The position numbers and the translations under genes are program-made. A stretch of DNA of 64,000 nucleotides from contig JAHIQD010000021.1 in NCBI GenBank assembly GCA_018902795.1, positions 1 through 64,000 on the forward strand, in the 5' to 3' direction. Shown one piece after another: positions 33,300 to 41,487 of the stretch (the first letter of the stretch is position 1; every line of letters starts with the position of its first letter). Origin of the DNA: Bacteroidota bacterium. GTDB lineage: Bacteria > Bacteroidota > Bacteroidia > Flavobacteriales > Weeksellaceae. A model generated the notes under the pieces. The model saw only the letters and a list, made by a program, of their open reading frames with translations. It had not been told where the DNA came from and searched no databases.

Positions 33300-34292
33300 T
33301 TAAACTAGTTTGTTTTCTACGAGATATTCTGCGATCTGTACCGCATTGGTTGCGGCGCCTTTTCGGAGGTTATCGGCGACAATCCACATATTCAGTGTAT
33401 TGGGTTGGGACTTGTCTCTGCGGATTCTTCCGACAAAAACTTCATCTTTACCTTCAGAATAAAGCGGCATTGGGTAAATTTTGTTTGTAACATCATCCAA
33501 CACTGTTACGCCTGATGTTTCCGATAATATTTTGCGCACTTCATCCAGATCGAATTCATTTTCGAATTCGATGTTTACGCTTTCTGAATGTCCACCCTGA
33601 ACGGGAACGCGGACTGCAGTAGCAGTAAGATTGAAACTGTCATCGCCCATAATTTTTTTAGGCTCAGTCATCAGTTTCAGCTCTTCTTTTGTGTAATCGT
33701 CATCAGAAAAAATGTCACAATGCGGAAGTGCATTTTTGAATATTTCGTAAGGATAGGCCATTTCCACCCCTTCATTTCCGTTGATTTCAGCATTGAGCTG
33801 ATCGACCGCCTTTTTTCCTGTTCCTGTAACCGATTGGTAAGTGGAAACTACGACTCTTTTTAAATCATATTTAAGATTCAAAGGATGTAAAACCATCACG
33901 AGCTGAATGGTAGAGCAGTTTGGGTTTGCAATAATTTTATCTTCTTTGGTAAGAATATTGGCGTTGATTTCAGGAACGATTAATCTTTTATCCTCTGCCA
34001 TTCTCCAGGTAGAAGAGTTGTCGATCACGGTAGTTCCGGCTTCTGCGAACTTTGGTGCAAATTCCAGTGAAGTTGCGCCGCCTGCAGAAAATAAAGCGAT
34101 TTCGGGCTTCATATCGATTGCGGTTTGCATGGATACGATGGTATACTCGTTTCCTTTGAAACTGATTTTTTTTCCGACCGATTTTTCCGAAGCAACAGGG
34201 ATTAATTCTGTTACGGGGAAATTTCTTTCTTCCAAAACTTTTAACATCACCTGACCTACCATTCCGGTGGCGCCAACAAGTGCTACTTTCAT
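33300..34292 (-). CDS. asd: Aspartate-semialdehyde dehydrogenase
   Basis: A 330-residue enzyme that reduces beta-aspartyl phosphate with NADPH, the second step to lysine, threonine, methionine and diaminopimelate. The N-terminal nucleotide site is VGATGMVGQVM. The catalytic Cys126 lies in NPNCSTIQ, and the His of QGGHSES is the acid/base. SRRDKSQ-like FVGRIRRDKS completes the family. It is 26 bases behind the cytochrome-b-like gene, and both are probably read from the promoter at 34776-34783. Confidence 0.97.
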   Translation of the reverse strand: MKVALVGATGMVGQVMLKVLEERNFPVTELIPVASEKSVGKKISFKGNEYTIVSMQTAIDMKPEIALFSAGGATSLEFAPKFAEAGTTVIDNSSTWRMAEDKRLIVPEINANILTKEDKIIANPNCSTIQLVMVLHPLNLKYDLKRVVVSTYQSVTGTGKKAVDQLNAEINGNEGVEMAYPYEIFKNALPHCDIFSDDDYTKEELKLMTEPKKIMGDDSFNLTATAVRVPVQGGHSESVNIEFENEFDLDEVRKILSETSGVTVLDDVTNKIYPMPLYSEGKDEVFVGRIRRDKSQPNTLNMWIVADNLRKGAATNAVQIAEYLVENKLV

Positions 34293-34318
34293 TTTTTAAT
34301 AAGAATTAATATGATAAA

Positions 34319-34753
34319 TTATGCGAAAAGCCTGTGCCACTGAAATGCCCAAAGCATCAATGCCAGCGCAACAACAGCGATAATTACCCAGCTCATCTGC
34401 AGTTTATCATTTGTTTTGAATTTTTTATTGAGGATGGTCAACAATACTGCTGCAACAATCATCGCGAAAGGATGTTCTACGTAAGTGTTTCTGGAAACAG
34501 AATCTTTCATTAAAGTTCCAGCTTCTTTCGCTGCTTTAAAACCGGGAGAGAAAAAGAACAGCATGATCAATCCGATTACTGCTTGTGTGTGAAAGAAAAT
34601 CATGGTGAAAAGGGTAGATTTTCTCAGGAGTTTCGAAATTTTACCTGAATATCCAAACATGGTAATTAATAGTGCCACGACAAAAACTGCAGTTGCCAGT
34701 AAGATTAAATAAGCAAAACCACGGTGTGCCTGAAGCATAATGTTGAAATCCAT
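34319..34753 (-). CDS. Cytochrome-b-like four-helix membrane protein
   Basis: A 144-residue protein with four membrane helices (about 12-32, 48-68, 95-110 and 120-140). Histidines stand near helix ends: His10, His55, His94 and His140, the layout expected if pairs bind haem. Bacteroidetes homologues are sometimes called cytochrome B; direct evidence for haem is absent. It lies 26 bases upstream of asd in the same direction, but no functional link is obvious. Confidence 0.6.
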   Translation of the reverse strand: MDFNIMLQAHRGFAYLILLATAVFVVALLITMFGYSGKISKLLRKSTLFTMIFFHTQAVIGLIMLFFFSPGFKAAKEAGTLMKDSVSRNTYVEHPFAMIVAAVLLTILNKKFKTNDKLQMSWVIIAVVALALMLWAFQWHRLFA

Positions 34754-34775
34754 AATGATAATTTTAAGTTAGGTG

Positions 34776-34783
34776 CAAAGATA
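34776..34783 (-). promoter_or_regulatory. -7 box of the cytochrome-b-like/asd transcript
   Basis: The minus strand reads TATCTTTGC. It begins directly after the T-run of the TonB-receptor terminator, so the terminator hairpin occupies the upstream promoter region. Confidence 0.5.
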
Positions 34784-34812
34784 AAAAAAATCCCGACGAT
34801 ATCGTCGGGATT
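34784..34812 (-). terminator. Terminator of the second TonB receptor gene
   Basis: AATCCCGACGAT-ATCGTCGGGATT is a perfect 24-base palindrome at 34789-34812, followed on the minus strand by a run of T. Confidence 0.85.
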
Positions 34813-34834
34813 GTGAGTGCAATAGTAAGTTCTC

Positions 34835-37339
34835 TTAGAAGATGAAACTTACAGAAGCATTCCATGTTCTTCCGAAACCGAAATATACTTCGTTTGCTTT
34901 GTTAATGCCATTCCAGTTGTTCGCTGGGTTAGCATCAGCAGCTTTATTGGTTCTTGATTCAGCGATATATGTTTTATCTAAAACATTGTTCACATTTAAT
35001 CTTAACTTGAAAGATTGAGTGTCATTAAGTTTAAATCTTGCTCCAGCCCCTAAGTCAAGCAATCCGTAAGATGGTAATTCTACCGCTGGATCAGATGGAG
35101 TAGGTTTTGAAGCTGTAATCAAACGTGATGAAGGTTCGAAAGCTGAATAAAGTTTGTCAGCATAACGATACTGTGCATCGAAGTTTAACCAATCTGTAAC
35201 TTTGAAGTCAGCACCTAAAGCAGCCGTAAGCTGTGCAGCGTCACCAACTTTAAGACCGTCAAGAGCAAGAGTTCCCTCCTGAATAACTGTATTTGTTTGA
35301 TCTTCAACGAAGGATGCAGTTGGGCTACCTTGGAAGAACCAGTTACCTACAGAGAACATACCGTTTAACGTTACGAACTGTGCTGGTTTTACATTAAAGT
35401 CTAATTCAACACCTCTGTGGATTTCTTTAATTCCTAAAACGTTTGCAACACCTGTAACATCTACACCGTTAAGTTTTCCTCTGGTTGTGAGTCTTCGGTA
35501 GATATCATCCCATGAAGTGTTATAAAGGTTTAAGTTAGCGTTGAAAATACCAGAACGGAAACCGTAACCTACTTCGAAAGAAGTAATTTTCTCGTTTGTA
35601 AGAGAAGGGTTAACATCGTTTCTGTTGTTTAAGAAAACAGCTCCGAAGAACGGTTGTCTTTCGTAATATCCACCGTTAACGAAAACGTTGTGATTTTCAT
35701 TGATGTTATAATTTGCTCCACCTTTTACGTTGAAACCAACTAAATCAACTTTTTCACTTTTTTGCTCGTTTGGTGCATAGAGCATATAATCTATTCTTTG
35801 GAAAGCTTGGTTGGAAACTGAACCTTGAACAAATGCAGATAGCGCATCATTGATATATTCCAACTGTCCGAAACCACCTAACCAGTTTACGATACCGTCG
35901 TTACTATAGCCTAACTGGTCTTTGATATCGTTGGTTTTACCACCGAATGGATTCCATGTAGGGTTTGTAGTAAACGCGTTGGTAATTACGTTTGGTTTGT
36001 TATTGATGTTGCTGGTATCAGTATAAGAGTTGTTACCTAAGAAATCAGTAACAATTCTGTAGTGAATTCCTTTGTAAGTACGGCCATCTAAACCAACGGT
36101 CGCAGTTAAGTTATCATTGATTTTATGGTTCAAGCTTGTGATGATTCCTAACCAGTTATGAGAGTTGATGGAAGATCTTCTGATAATCCCGTTGTTGCTG
36201 TTTGACTGTCCCGGAGTTTTATTTACCGCACCGAAATCTGGAATTAAAGTACCTTGATTCCAAGCTACGATATCATCAAATCTTACCAAACCGTCAGCGG
36301 TTCTTGGCAAGTTATTGTAAAATACCCCATTTATTTTACCAGCATCACCTGTACCACCACCTCTACCGAAAGAAGCGTAAGCTACAGAATTTAATGTAGT
36401 TGCATCAGTAATTTTCCAATCCCAGTTTAATGAAATTACCGGTTTGTGGTAATAGTTTCTGGTCATAGAATATTCTTCACCATTTAGATATCCCCAGTTT
36501 TGGTTGTATTTTCTGTTTGGTTCTTCTTCAGTTCCACCATATTTAATGTGGTCATTAATAGTTGATTGAAAAGATCTTTGGTTGTGTACCTGCGGTGCAC
36601 CTGTGATGGTAAATTGTAAATCGTGTTTAGCGCTTGGCTGGTATCCAACAGCTAAATAATAATTGTACCCTTCAAATTCAGTTCCATCGGCATACATAGA
36701 ACCTGCAGTTCTACTCATCAAAAATGAAGTAGCCCAACCTGACTCGCTTTTGCCGGTGTTATATGAAAATAATGCTTTATTATAACCATCGTTTCCAATT
36801 CCAAGGGTAACATTTCCTTGTCTTTTTTTATCAGCAGCTCTTGTAAGTACGTTGATGGTTCCCCCTACAGAAGCGATAGCTAATTTTGAGGATCCAAGAC
36901 CTCTTTGAACCTGCATTGCAGAAGTTACGTCAGATAATCCTGCCCAGTTTGACCAGTATACCGCACCACCTTCCATATCGTTTACAGGAACACCGTTAAT
37001 CATTACCGCAGTGTTTCTTTGATCGAAACCTCTAACGTTAATTCTGGAATCTCCAAAACCACCACCACCTTTAGTGGCATACACGGATGGAGTAGTGTTC
37101 AGGATTTCAGGGAATTCCTGATTTCCCAATTTGTCCACAATCTGTGCTTCTTTAATTGTAGAAACCGCTACCGGTGTTTTTCTGTCTTTCGCGATGTCAG
37201 CAACACCGGTTAAAACAACCTGTTCAATGTCTTTTTCTCTGCTTACCGTGTCTTTTACAGTTTGTGCGTAATAAACACTTGCTGTAGATAGCGTAATAAC
37301 TACCGTAAGCATCGATTTTTTCAAAGGTTTGAAATTCAT
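34835..37339 (-). CDS. TonB-dependent outer-membrane receptor
   Basis: An 834-residue receptor. The signal peptide ends near SVYYAQT. There is no carboxypeptidase-like domain: a short linker (TVKDTVSREKDIEQVVLTG, close to a TonB box) leads to the plug (about 45-165: NTTPSVYATKGGGGFG, INVRGFDQRNTAVMINGVPV, GSSKLAIASVGGTINV), then the barrel to the C-terminal SVSFIF. MEGGAVYWSNW and ADKLYSAFEP are typical of Bacteroidetes receptors for iron chelates, vitamins or small glycans; the ligand is unknown. It is monocistronic with its own promoter and terminator. Confidence 0.93.
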   Translation of the reverse strand: MNFKPLKKSMLTVVITLSTASVYYAQTVKDTVSREKDIEQVVLTGVADIAKDRKTPVAVSTIKEAQIVDKLGNQEFPEILNTTPSVYATKGGGGFGDSRINVRGFDQRNTAVMINGVPVNDMEGGAVYWSNWAGLSDVTSAMQVQRGLGSSKLAIASVGGTINVLTRAADKKRQGNVTLGIGNDGYNKALFSYNTGKSESGWATSFLMSRTAGSMYADGTEFEGYNYYLAVGYQPSAKHDLQFTITGAPQVHNQRSFQSTINDHIKYGGTEEEPNRKYNQNWGYLNGEEYSMTRNYYHKPVISLNWDWKITDATTLNSVAYASFGRGGGTGDAGKINGVFYNNLPRTADGLVRFDDIVAWNQGTLIPDFGAVNKTPGQSNSNNGIIRRSSINSHNWLGIITSLNHKINDNLTATVGLDGRTYKGIHYRIVTDFLGNNSYTDTSNINNKPNVITNAFTTNPTWNPFGGKTNDIKDQLGYSNDGIVNWLGGFGQLEYINDALSAFVQGSVSNQAFQRIDYMLYAPNEQKSEKVDLVGFNVKGGANYNINENHNVFVNGGYYERQPFFGAVFLNNRNDVNPSLTNEKITSFEVGYGFRSGIFNANLNLYNTSWDDIYRRLTTRGKLNGVDVTGVANVLGIKEIHRGVELDFNVKPAQFVTLNGMFSVGNWFFQGSPTASFVEDQTNTVIQEGTLALDGLKVGDAAQLTAALGADFKVTDWLNFDAQYRYADKLYSAFEPSSRLITASKPTPSDPAVELPSYGLLDLGAGARFKLNDTQSFKLRLNVNNVLDKTYIAESRTNKAADANPANNWNGINKANEVYFGFGRTWNASVSFIF

Positions 37340-37376
37340 TTTTTTTTATTGAAAATTAAATTAGATTTTTATGGCG

Positions 37377-37384
37377 CAAAAATA
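37377..37384 (-). promoter_or_regulatory. -7 box of the second TonB receptor
   Basis: The minus strand reads TATTTTTGCGCC, about 38 bases before the ATG; the region upstream is strongly AT-rich. Confidence 0.45.
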
Positions 37385-37568
37385 TGATAAAATATATTAA
37401 CTATGATTAACAAATTGTTAATTTTTAAAATACCGAGAATCCTAGGTGCAAGGTATTGATAAATAAATGCTTGAATGTTTTTATTTATAATAATTTAACG
37501 GATAATTTAATGTAAAAGATTGCATAATTAACATAAAAAAGTATAAACTATGCATAAAATAAGATTGC

Positions 37569-38429
37569 TTAATTTGTAGCTTTTAAACTCAAATCGATGT
37601 TGTCAGCAGAATGAGTTAATGCTCCAGCCGAGATGAAATCTACACCCGTCTGTGCGATTTTTTGGAGCATATCTCTTGTAACTCCACCGGAAGCTTCAGT
37701 TTCACATTTTCCGTTGATGAGTTTTACTGCTTTTTGCATCGTTTGAAGATCCATATTGTCGAGCATGATACGGTCTGCCCCGGATTTTATAGCTTCTTCG
37801 ACTTCAGCGAGATCCCGGGTTTCCACTTCAATTTTTAATGGTTTCTTAAGTGTTTTTATGTAATCTTTAGCCATTTTTACGGCGTTGGTGATGCTTCCGT
37901 TGTAATCAATATGGTTGTCTTTCAGCATAATCATATCATATAAACCGTAACGGTGGTTGGTCCCGCCACCAATTGCGACAGCCCATTTTTCACAGATACG
38001 GAAATTGGGGGTGGTTTTTCTGGTATCGAGAAGTTTAGTTTTTGTTCCCAATAACCTGGAATCCCAGTCGTGGGTTAAAGTGGCAATTCCGCTCATTCGC
38101 TGCATGCAGTTCAAAACCAGCCTTTCTGTGGAAAGGATAGATCTTGCACTTCCGGTGACATAAAAAGCAATATCGCCTGCCTTTGCAGACTCACCGTCTT
38201 TGATGAAAACTTCCATTTTCAGATTCTTGTCGAACTGTTTGAAAATCATTTCCGCCATTTCCACACCGGCCAGAATGCAGTTTTCTTTTACCAAAAGTTT
38301 TGCTTTCTGCTGCGAATCTTTCGGGATAGTCGCCAATGTAGAGTGGTCGCCCTCCTGGATGTCCTCCTCCAGTGCGTTTTTGATAAAAGTTTTCAGGGCG
38401 TCTTTTGTGATATAGGAAGGTTTTTTCAT
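37569..38429 (-). CDS. nadC: Nicotinate-nucleotide pyrophosphorylase (quinolinate phosphoribosyltransferase)
   Basis: A 286-residue enzyme that joins quinolinate and PRPP to nicotinate mononucleotide. Typical motifs are EEDIQEGDHSTLATIP, NCMQRMSGIATLT, LLDTRKTTPNFRICEKWAV, GGGTNHRYGLYDMIMLKDNH, IEVETRDL and LDNM, with ASGGVTRDML near the C-terminus. The length is normal. It lies 26 bases behind nadB; nadA is not in the window. Confidence 0.98.
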   Translation of the reverse strand: MKKPSYITKDALKTFIKNALEEDIQEGDHSTLATIPKDSQQKAKLLVKENCILAGVEMAEMIFKQFDKNLKMEVFIKDGESAKAGDIAFYVTGSARSILSTERLVLNCMQRMSGIATLTHDWDSRLLGTKTKLLDTRKTTPNFRICEKWAVAIGGGTNHRYGLYDMIMLKDNHIDYNGSITNAVKMAKDYIKTLKKPLKIEVETRDLAEVEEAIKSGADRIMLDNMDLQTMQKAVKLINGKCETEASGGVTRDMLQKIAQTGVDFISAGALTHSADNIDLSLKATN

Positions 38430-38455
38430 TTTTAATTTAAAATTTTCAATAATAC

Positions 38456-40054
38456 TTAATTATTGATGGTTAACGGTTTAGTAGCAAGGTCTTTATTATA
38501 GAAAGAGCCTTTGTTTTCTTTCATCTGAATGGAATGTTTAATAATAAGATACGAAACATTTACCAGGTTTCTGAGTTCTGAAAGCTGAGGAGAAAGGATG
38601 GAGTAGTTGTAAAGTTCGACCACTGCCTCGTAGATTTCGCGCTGTTTTCTTTTTGCAATCTGAAGACGTTCATTGCTTCTTACGATGCTTACCAAATCGC
38701 TCATCATTTCCTGAAGCTGTCTTCTCAGATAACTTACGATGACCATTTCATCCATCATTCTCATGCCCTCTTCATTCCAGTCGGGGACCGCCTGTAAATC
38801 TTCAAAATTGAAGTCGTTTTTCTGCAGAAGTTCCATGGTTTTAAGGGCAGCTTTATGGCCGAAAACCAAACCTTCGAGAAGAGAGTTGGAAGCCAGGCGG
38901 TTTGCGCCATGAAGTCCGGAGTTGGTGCATTCGCCCACGGCGAACAGATTTTTAATGGAACTCTGGCCGTCCATATCAATCACAATTCCGCCCATGAGAT
39001 AGTGACAGGCTGGAACTACCGGAATCAGCTGCTTAAAAGGATCAATGCCTTCGTCGATGCATTTCTGATAAATATTCGGGAAATGTTCGGTAAACTTTTC
39101 TCTGTTCATTTCACGGCAGTCAAGTCCTACATAATCGTCGCCGGAAATTTTTAGTTCGTTATCAATGGCGCGTGCCACAATATCCCGTGAAGCCAGCTCC
39201 TCACGTTCGTCGTATTTGTGCATGAATTTGCTGCCGTTTTTAAGTCGGAGTTTCGCACCGTCGCCACGTAATGCTTCAGAAATCAGAAAAAGCATGCCGT
39301 CTCTTTTCGAGAACAAAGCGGTCGGGTGAAACTGATAATACTGCATGTTCGAAACTTTGCCGCGCGCACGGTGTACGAAAGCAATTCCGTCACCTGTTGC
39401 AATGACCGGATTGGTGGTGTTTTTGTAAACGTGGCCGGCTCCGCCTGTAGCAACAAGCGTAATTTTAGCCGTAATTTTTTTTATTTTTTTATTCTTTTCG
39501 TCCAGGATATAAGCACCGTAGCATGAAATATCGTCGGTATTAAGTTCTTTGCCCGGAACATGGTGCTGCGTAATCAGATCAATGACGTAATGATGCGCGA
39601 GCATTTCAATATTTGAAGATTTGTTGATGGTTTCCAGCAGTGCGCGTTCAATCTCGGCACCGGTAATGTCTTTGTGATGGACAATCCTGTTTTCAGTATG
39701 TCCGCCTTCTCGGCCAAGTTTGAAATCGCCCCCATTCTCCGTATCGAAATGCGTTCCCCAATTTACGAGTTCCTGAAATCTTGCCGGACCTTCCCTGATA
39801 ACCATTTCCACAACATCTCTTTTGTTTTCGCCGTCTCCGGCCCTCATCGTATCATCAATATGTTTCTGGAAATTATCGTTATCGAAATCAGTCACTACAG
39901 CGAGGCCGCCCTGTGCATATTTGGTGTTGCTTTCGTCCTCATCGGCTTTGGTAACGATGATGATTTTTGCATCAGGCATTTTTTCTGATATTTTTATCGC
40001 GTAAGAAAGGCCGGAAATCCCGGAACCTATTACAAGAACGTCTGCTCTGCTCAT
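38456..40054 (-). CDS. nadB: L-aspartate oxidase
   Basis: A 532-residue flavoprotein that oxidises L-aspartate to iminoaspartate for NAD synthesis. It has the N-terminal FAD site VIGSGISGLSYA, the succinate-dehydrogenase-type motifs NTKYAQGGLAVV, GREGGHTENRIVHHKD, YQFHPTALF and SEALRGDGA, the catalytic DIVARAID region, and the C-terminal helical domain with LRNLVNVSYLII. It starts 5 bases after the nitroreductase gene, so the three genes form one operon. Confidence 0.98.
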   Translation of the reverse strand: MSRADVLVIGSGISGLSYAIKISEKMPDAKIIIVTKADEDESNTKYAQGGLAVVTDFDNDNFQKHIDDTMRAGDGENKRDVVEMVIREGPARFQELVNWGTHFDTENGGDFKLGREGGHTENRIVHHKDITGAEIERALLETINKSSNIEMLAHHYVIDLITQHHVPGKELNTDDISCYGAYILDEKNKKIKKITAKITLVATGGAGHVYKNTTNPVIATGDGIAFVHRARGKVSNMQYYQFHPTALFSKRDGMLFLISEALRGDGAKLRLKNGSKFMHKYDEREELASRDIVARAIDNELKISGDDYVGLDCREMNREKFTEHFPNIYQKCIDEGIDPFKQLIPVVPACHYLMGGIVIDMDGQSSIKNLFAVGECTNSGLHGANRLASNSLLEGLVFGHKAALKTMELLQKNDFNFEDLQAVPDWNEEGMRMMDEMVIVSYLRRQLQEMMSDLVSIVRSNERLQIAKRKQREIYEAVVELYNYSILSPQLSELRNLVNVSYLIIKHSIQMKENKGSFYNKDLATKPLTINN

Positions 40055-40059
40055 AAGGT

Positions 40060-40689
40060 TTATAAAAATTTAAACAGTTTATCATCCGGTTTACGCACTT
40101 TCTTCAAATGCTGAAAATGGTCATCCTCTGCTCTGTAGCCCAGGGCTAAAGTGACTGCGGCGGTTTCTGTGTCTTTATCAAGGCCTAAAACTTCTTCTAT
40201 TATTTTGTGATCGAAACCTTCCATCGGACTTGCGTCCACTTTTTCCAAAGCAGCAGCAAAAATCAGCTGTCCAAGAACAATATAGGCCTGTTTCTGATTC
40301 CAGTGAAGCAGCTCATCCTCCGATATTGAATTTAAAAACTGATCGATGTTTTTACGAAAAAGATCAAGGCTTTCCAGCGGAATCTCACGTACTTCTGCTA
40401 TGTGTTTAAAATAGCCGTCCACGTATTTTTCTTCCATTGTTTTTTTGGAAACAATGACGATAAGATGCGAACAGGTAGTAATCTGTGACGGATTTCTGAA
40501 AGCGGGAATGAGTTTTTCTTTCATTTCTTCAGACTCTACAACGTAAATTTTATAGGGCTGAAGACCGAGAGAACTTGCCGAAAGCTTGCCGGCTTGCAGT
40601 ATGTTTTTTAAAATTTCCGGGGAAACTTTTTTCTCTTTATTAAATTTTTTTACAGAATATCGCTTCTGCAGAGATTCAATGTAATTCAT
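40060..40689 (-). CDS. Nitroreductase-family NAD(P)H oxidoreductase
   Basis: A 209-residue FMN enzyme of the nitroreductase family. MNYIESLQKRYSVKKFNKEKK is the usual start, with SSLGLQPYKIYVV, QKAYIVLGQLIFAAAL and DASPMEGFDHKIIEE as FMN-binding and dimer motifs, and TLALGYRAEDD near the end. It reduces quinones or nitro compounds; the natural substrate is not known. I use the ATG at 40689, since the extension to 40767 precedes the -7 box at 40694. It is the first gene of the nadB-nadC operon. Confidence 0.88.
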   Translation of the reverse strand: MNYIESLQKRYSVKKFNKEKKVSPEILKNILQAGKLSASSLGLQPYKIYVVESEEMKEKLIPAFRNPSQITTCSHLIVIVSKKTMEEKYVDGYFKHIAEVREIPLESLDLFRKNIDQFLNSISEDELLHWNQKQAYIVLGQLIFAAALEKVDASPMEGFDHKIIEEVLGLDKDTETAAVTLALGYRAEDDHFQHLKKVRKPDDKLFKFL

Positions 40690-40693
40690 TAAA

Positions 40694-40701
40694 CAAAGAT
40701 A
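40694..40701 (-). promoter_or_regulatory. -7 box of the nitroreductase-nadB-nadC operon
   Basis: The minus strand reads TATCTTTG, four bases before the ATG at 40689; this sets the start and rejects the longer frame. Confidence 0.55.
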
Positions 40702-41002
40702 AAGAATTTTGCTTCGCGAGTGAATGTTGAAGTGAATTTCCTTTGGAGTGAATTTCAAATTATTCATTCACTATCCATCCCCAATTTTCCGCTCCTGAAC
40801 TCCATGCTATAGGTTTCGAAATGCTATTTTAGAGTATTTTACACCGTCGAAGGGGTGATGTACTTATAATTTCCTGTCGCGGGTTCCAAATTTCGGGTTG
40901 GTTAACCCAAAAATTCCGTTCCTCAACCGCAAGTTTAGGGTTCAGGAAAGAAACGACGGATTAATTTAATGCTACAATGGGGTTAAAGACGTGAACGGGT
41001 CT
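40702..41002. other. Non-coding spacer with several hairpins
   Basis: The stretch has no convincing open frame. It contains GGGTTGGTTAACCC (40895-40908), a 10-bp inverted repeat TTCCTCAACC/GGTTCAGGAA (40919-40928, 40939-40948) and a TACACC/GGGTGATGTA hairpin near 40848-40870. Upstream of rnhA's stop (leftward) these could end transcription or form part of an extragenic repeat element. No T-run terminator is clear. Confidence 0.4.
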
Positions 41003-41485
41003 CTAAAAAAGGCCGCCTTCTTTCAGTTTCTCGAAATATTCATCGGTTTCCAGTTGGGAAGACTGGGCAGCTTTCACGGCGAGCTGGTCGCAGATTTCGT
41101 TTTCAGGATGGCCGGCGTGGCCTTTTATCCAGTGGAAGGTTGTTTTGTGGGCTTTCAGTAACGGAACCATCCGTCGCCACAAATCGGGATTTTTCACGTT
41201 TTTAAATCCTTTTTTAATCCACCCGAAAATCCATTTCTGGTTGATGGCATCGGAAACGTATTTGCTGTCGGTATAAATATGGATGTCGTTTTCCGTGGAT
41301 TTCAGTTTTTCCAACGCGGTGATGACGGCCAGCAATTCCATGCGGTTATTCGTGGTGAGCCTGAATCCTTTTGAATACTGTTTCTCGTAGTTCTTTTCGG
41401 GAACTTTCATAACGATTCCGTAACCTCCTTTTCCGGGATTCCCGCTGCAGGCACCGTCGGTAAAAATTTCTATTCTAAGACTCAT
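41003..41485 (-). CDS. rnhA: Ribonuclease HI
   Basis: A 160-residue RNase H1 that cuts RNA in RNA-DNA hybrids, for example at primers and R-loops. The four acidic metal residues can be seen: Asp10 in IFTDGACSGNPG, Glu in NNRMELLAVITALE, Asp in HIYTDSKYV and Asp in NEICDQLAVKAA. HWIKGHAGHPENE is the catalytic-His loop. It starts 2 bases after the dnaB stop, so replication helicase and primer removal are co-transcribed. Confidence 0.97.
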   Translation of the reverse strand: MSLRIEIFTDGACSGNPGKGGYGIVMKVPEKNYEKQYSKGFRLTTNNRMELLAVITALEKLKSTENDIHIYTDSKYVSDAINQKWIFGWIKKGFKNVKNPDLWRRMVPLLKAHKTTFHWIKGHAGHPENEICDQLAVKAAQSSQLETDEYFEKLKEGGLF

Positions 41486-41487
41486 TT

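Noticed and set aside
40690..40767. Extended nitroreductase reading frame
   Set aside because: The region contains the -7 box at 40694-40701 and the extension is not like the family.
40880..40910. tRNA-like T-arm (GGTTCCAAAT)
   Set aside because: No acceptor stem, anticodon arm or CCA could be built around it. I found no tRNA in the window.
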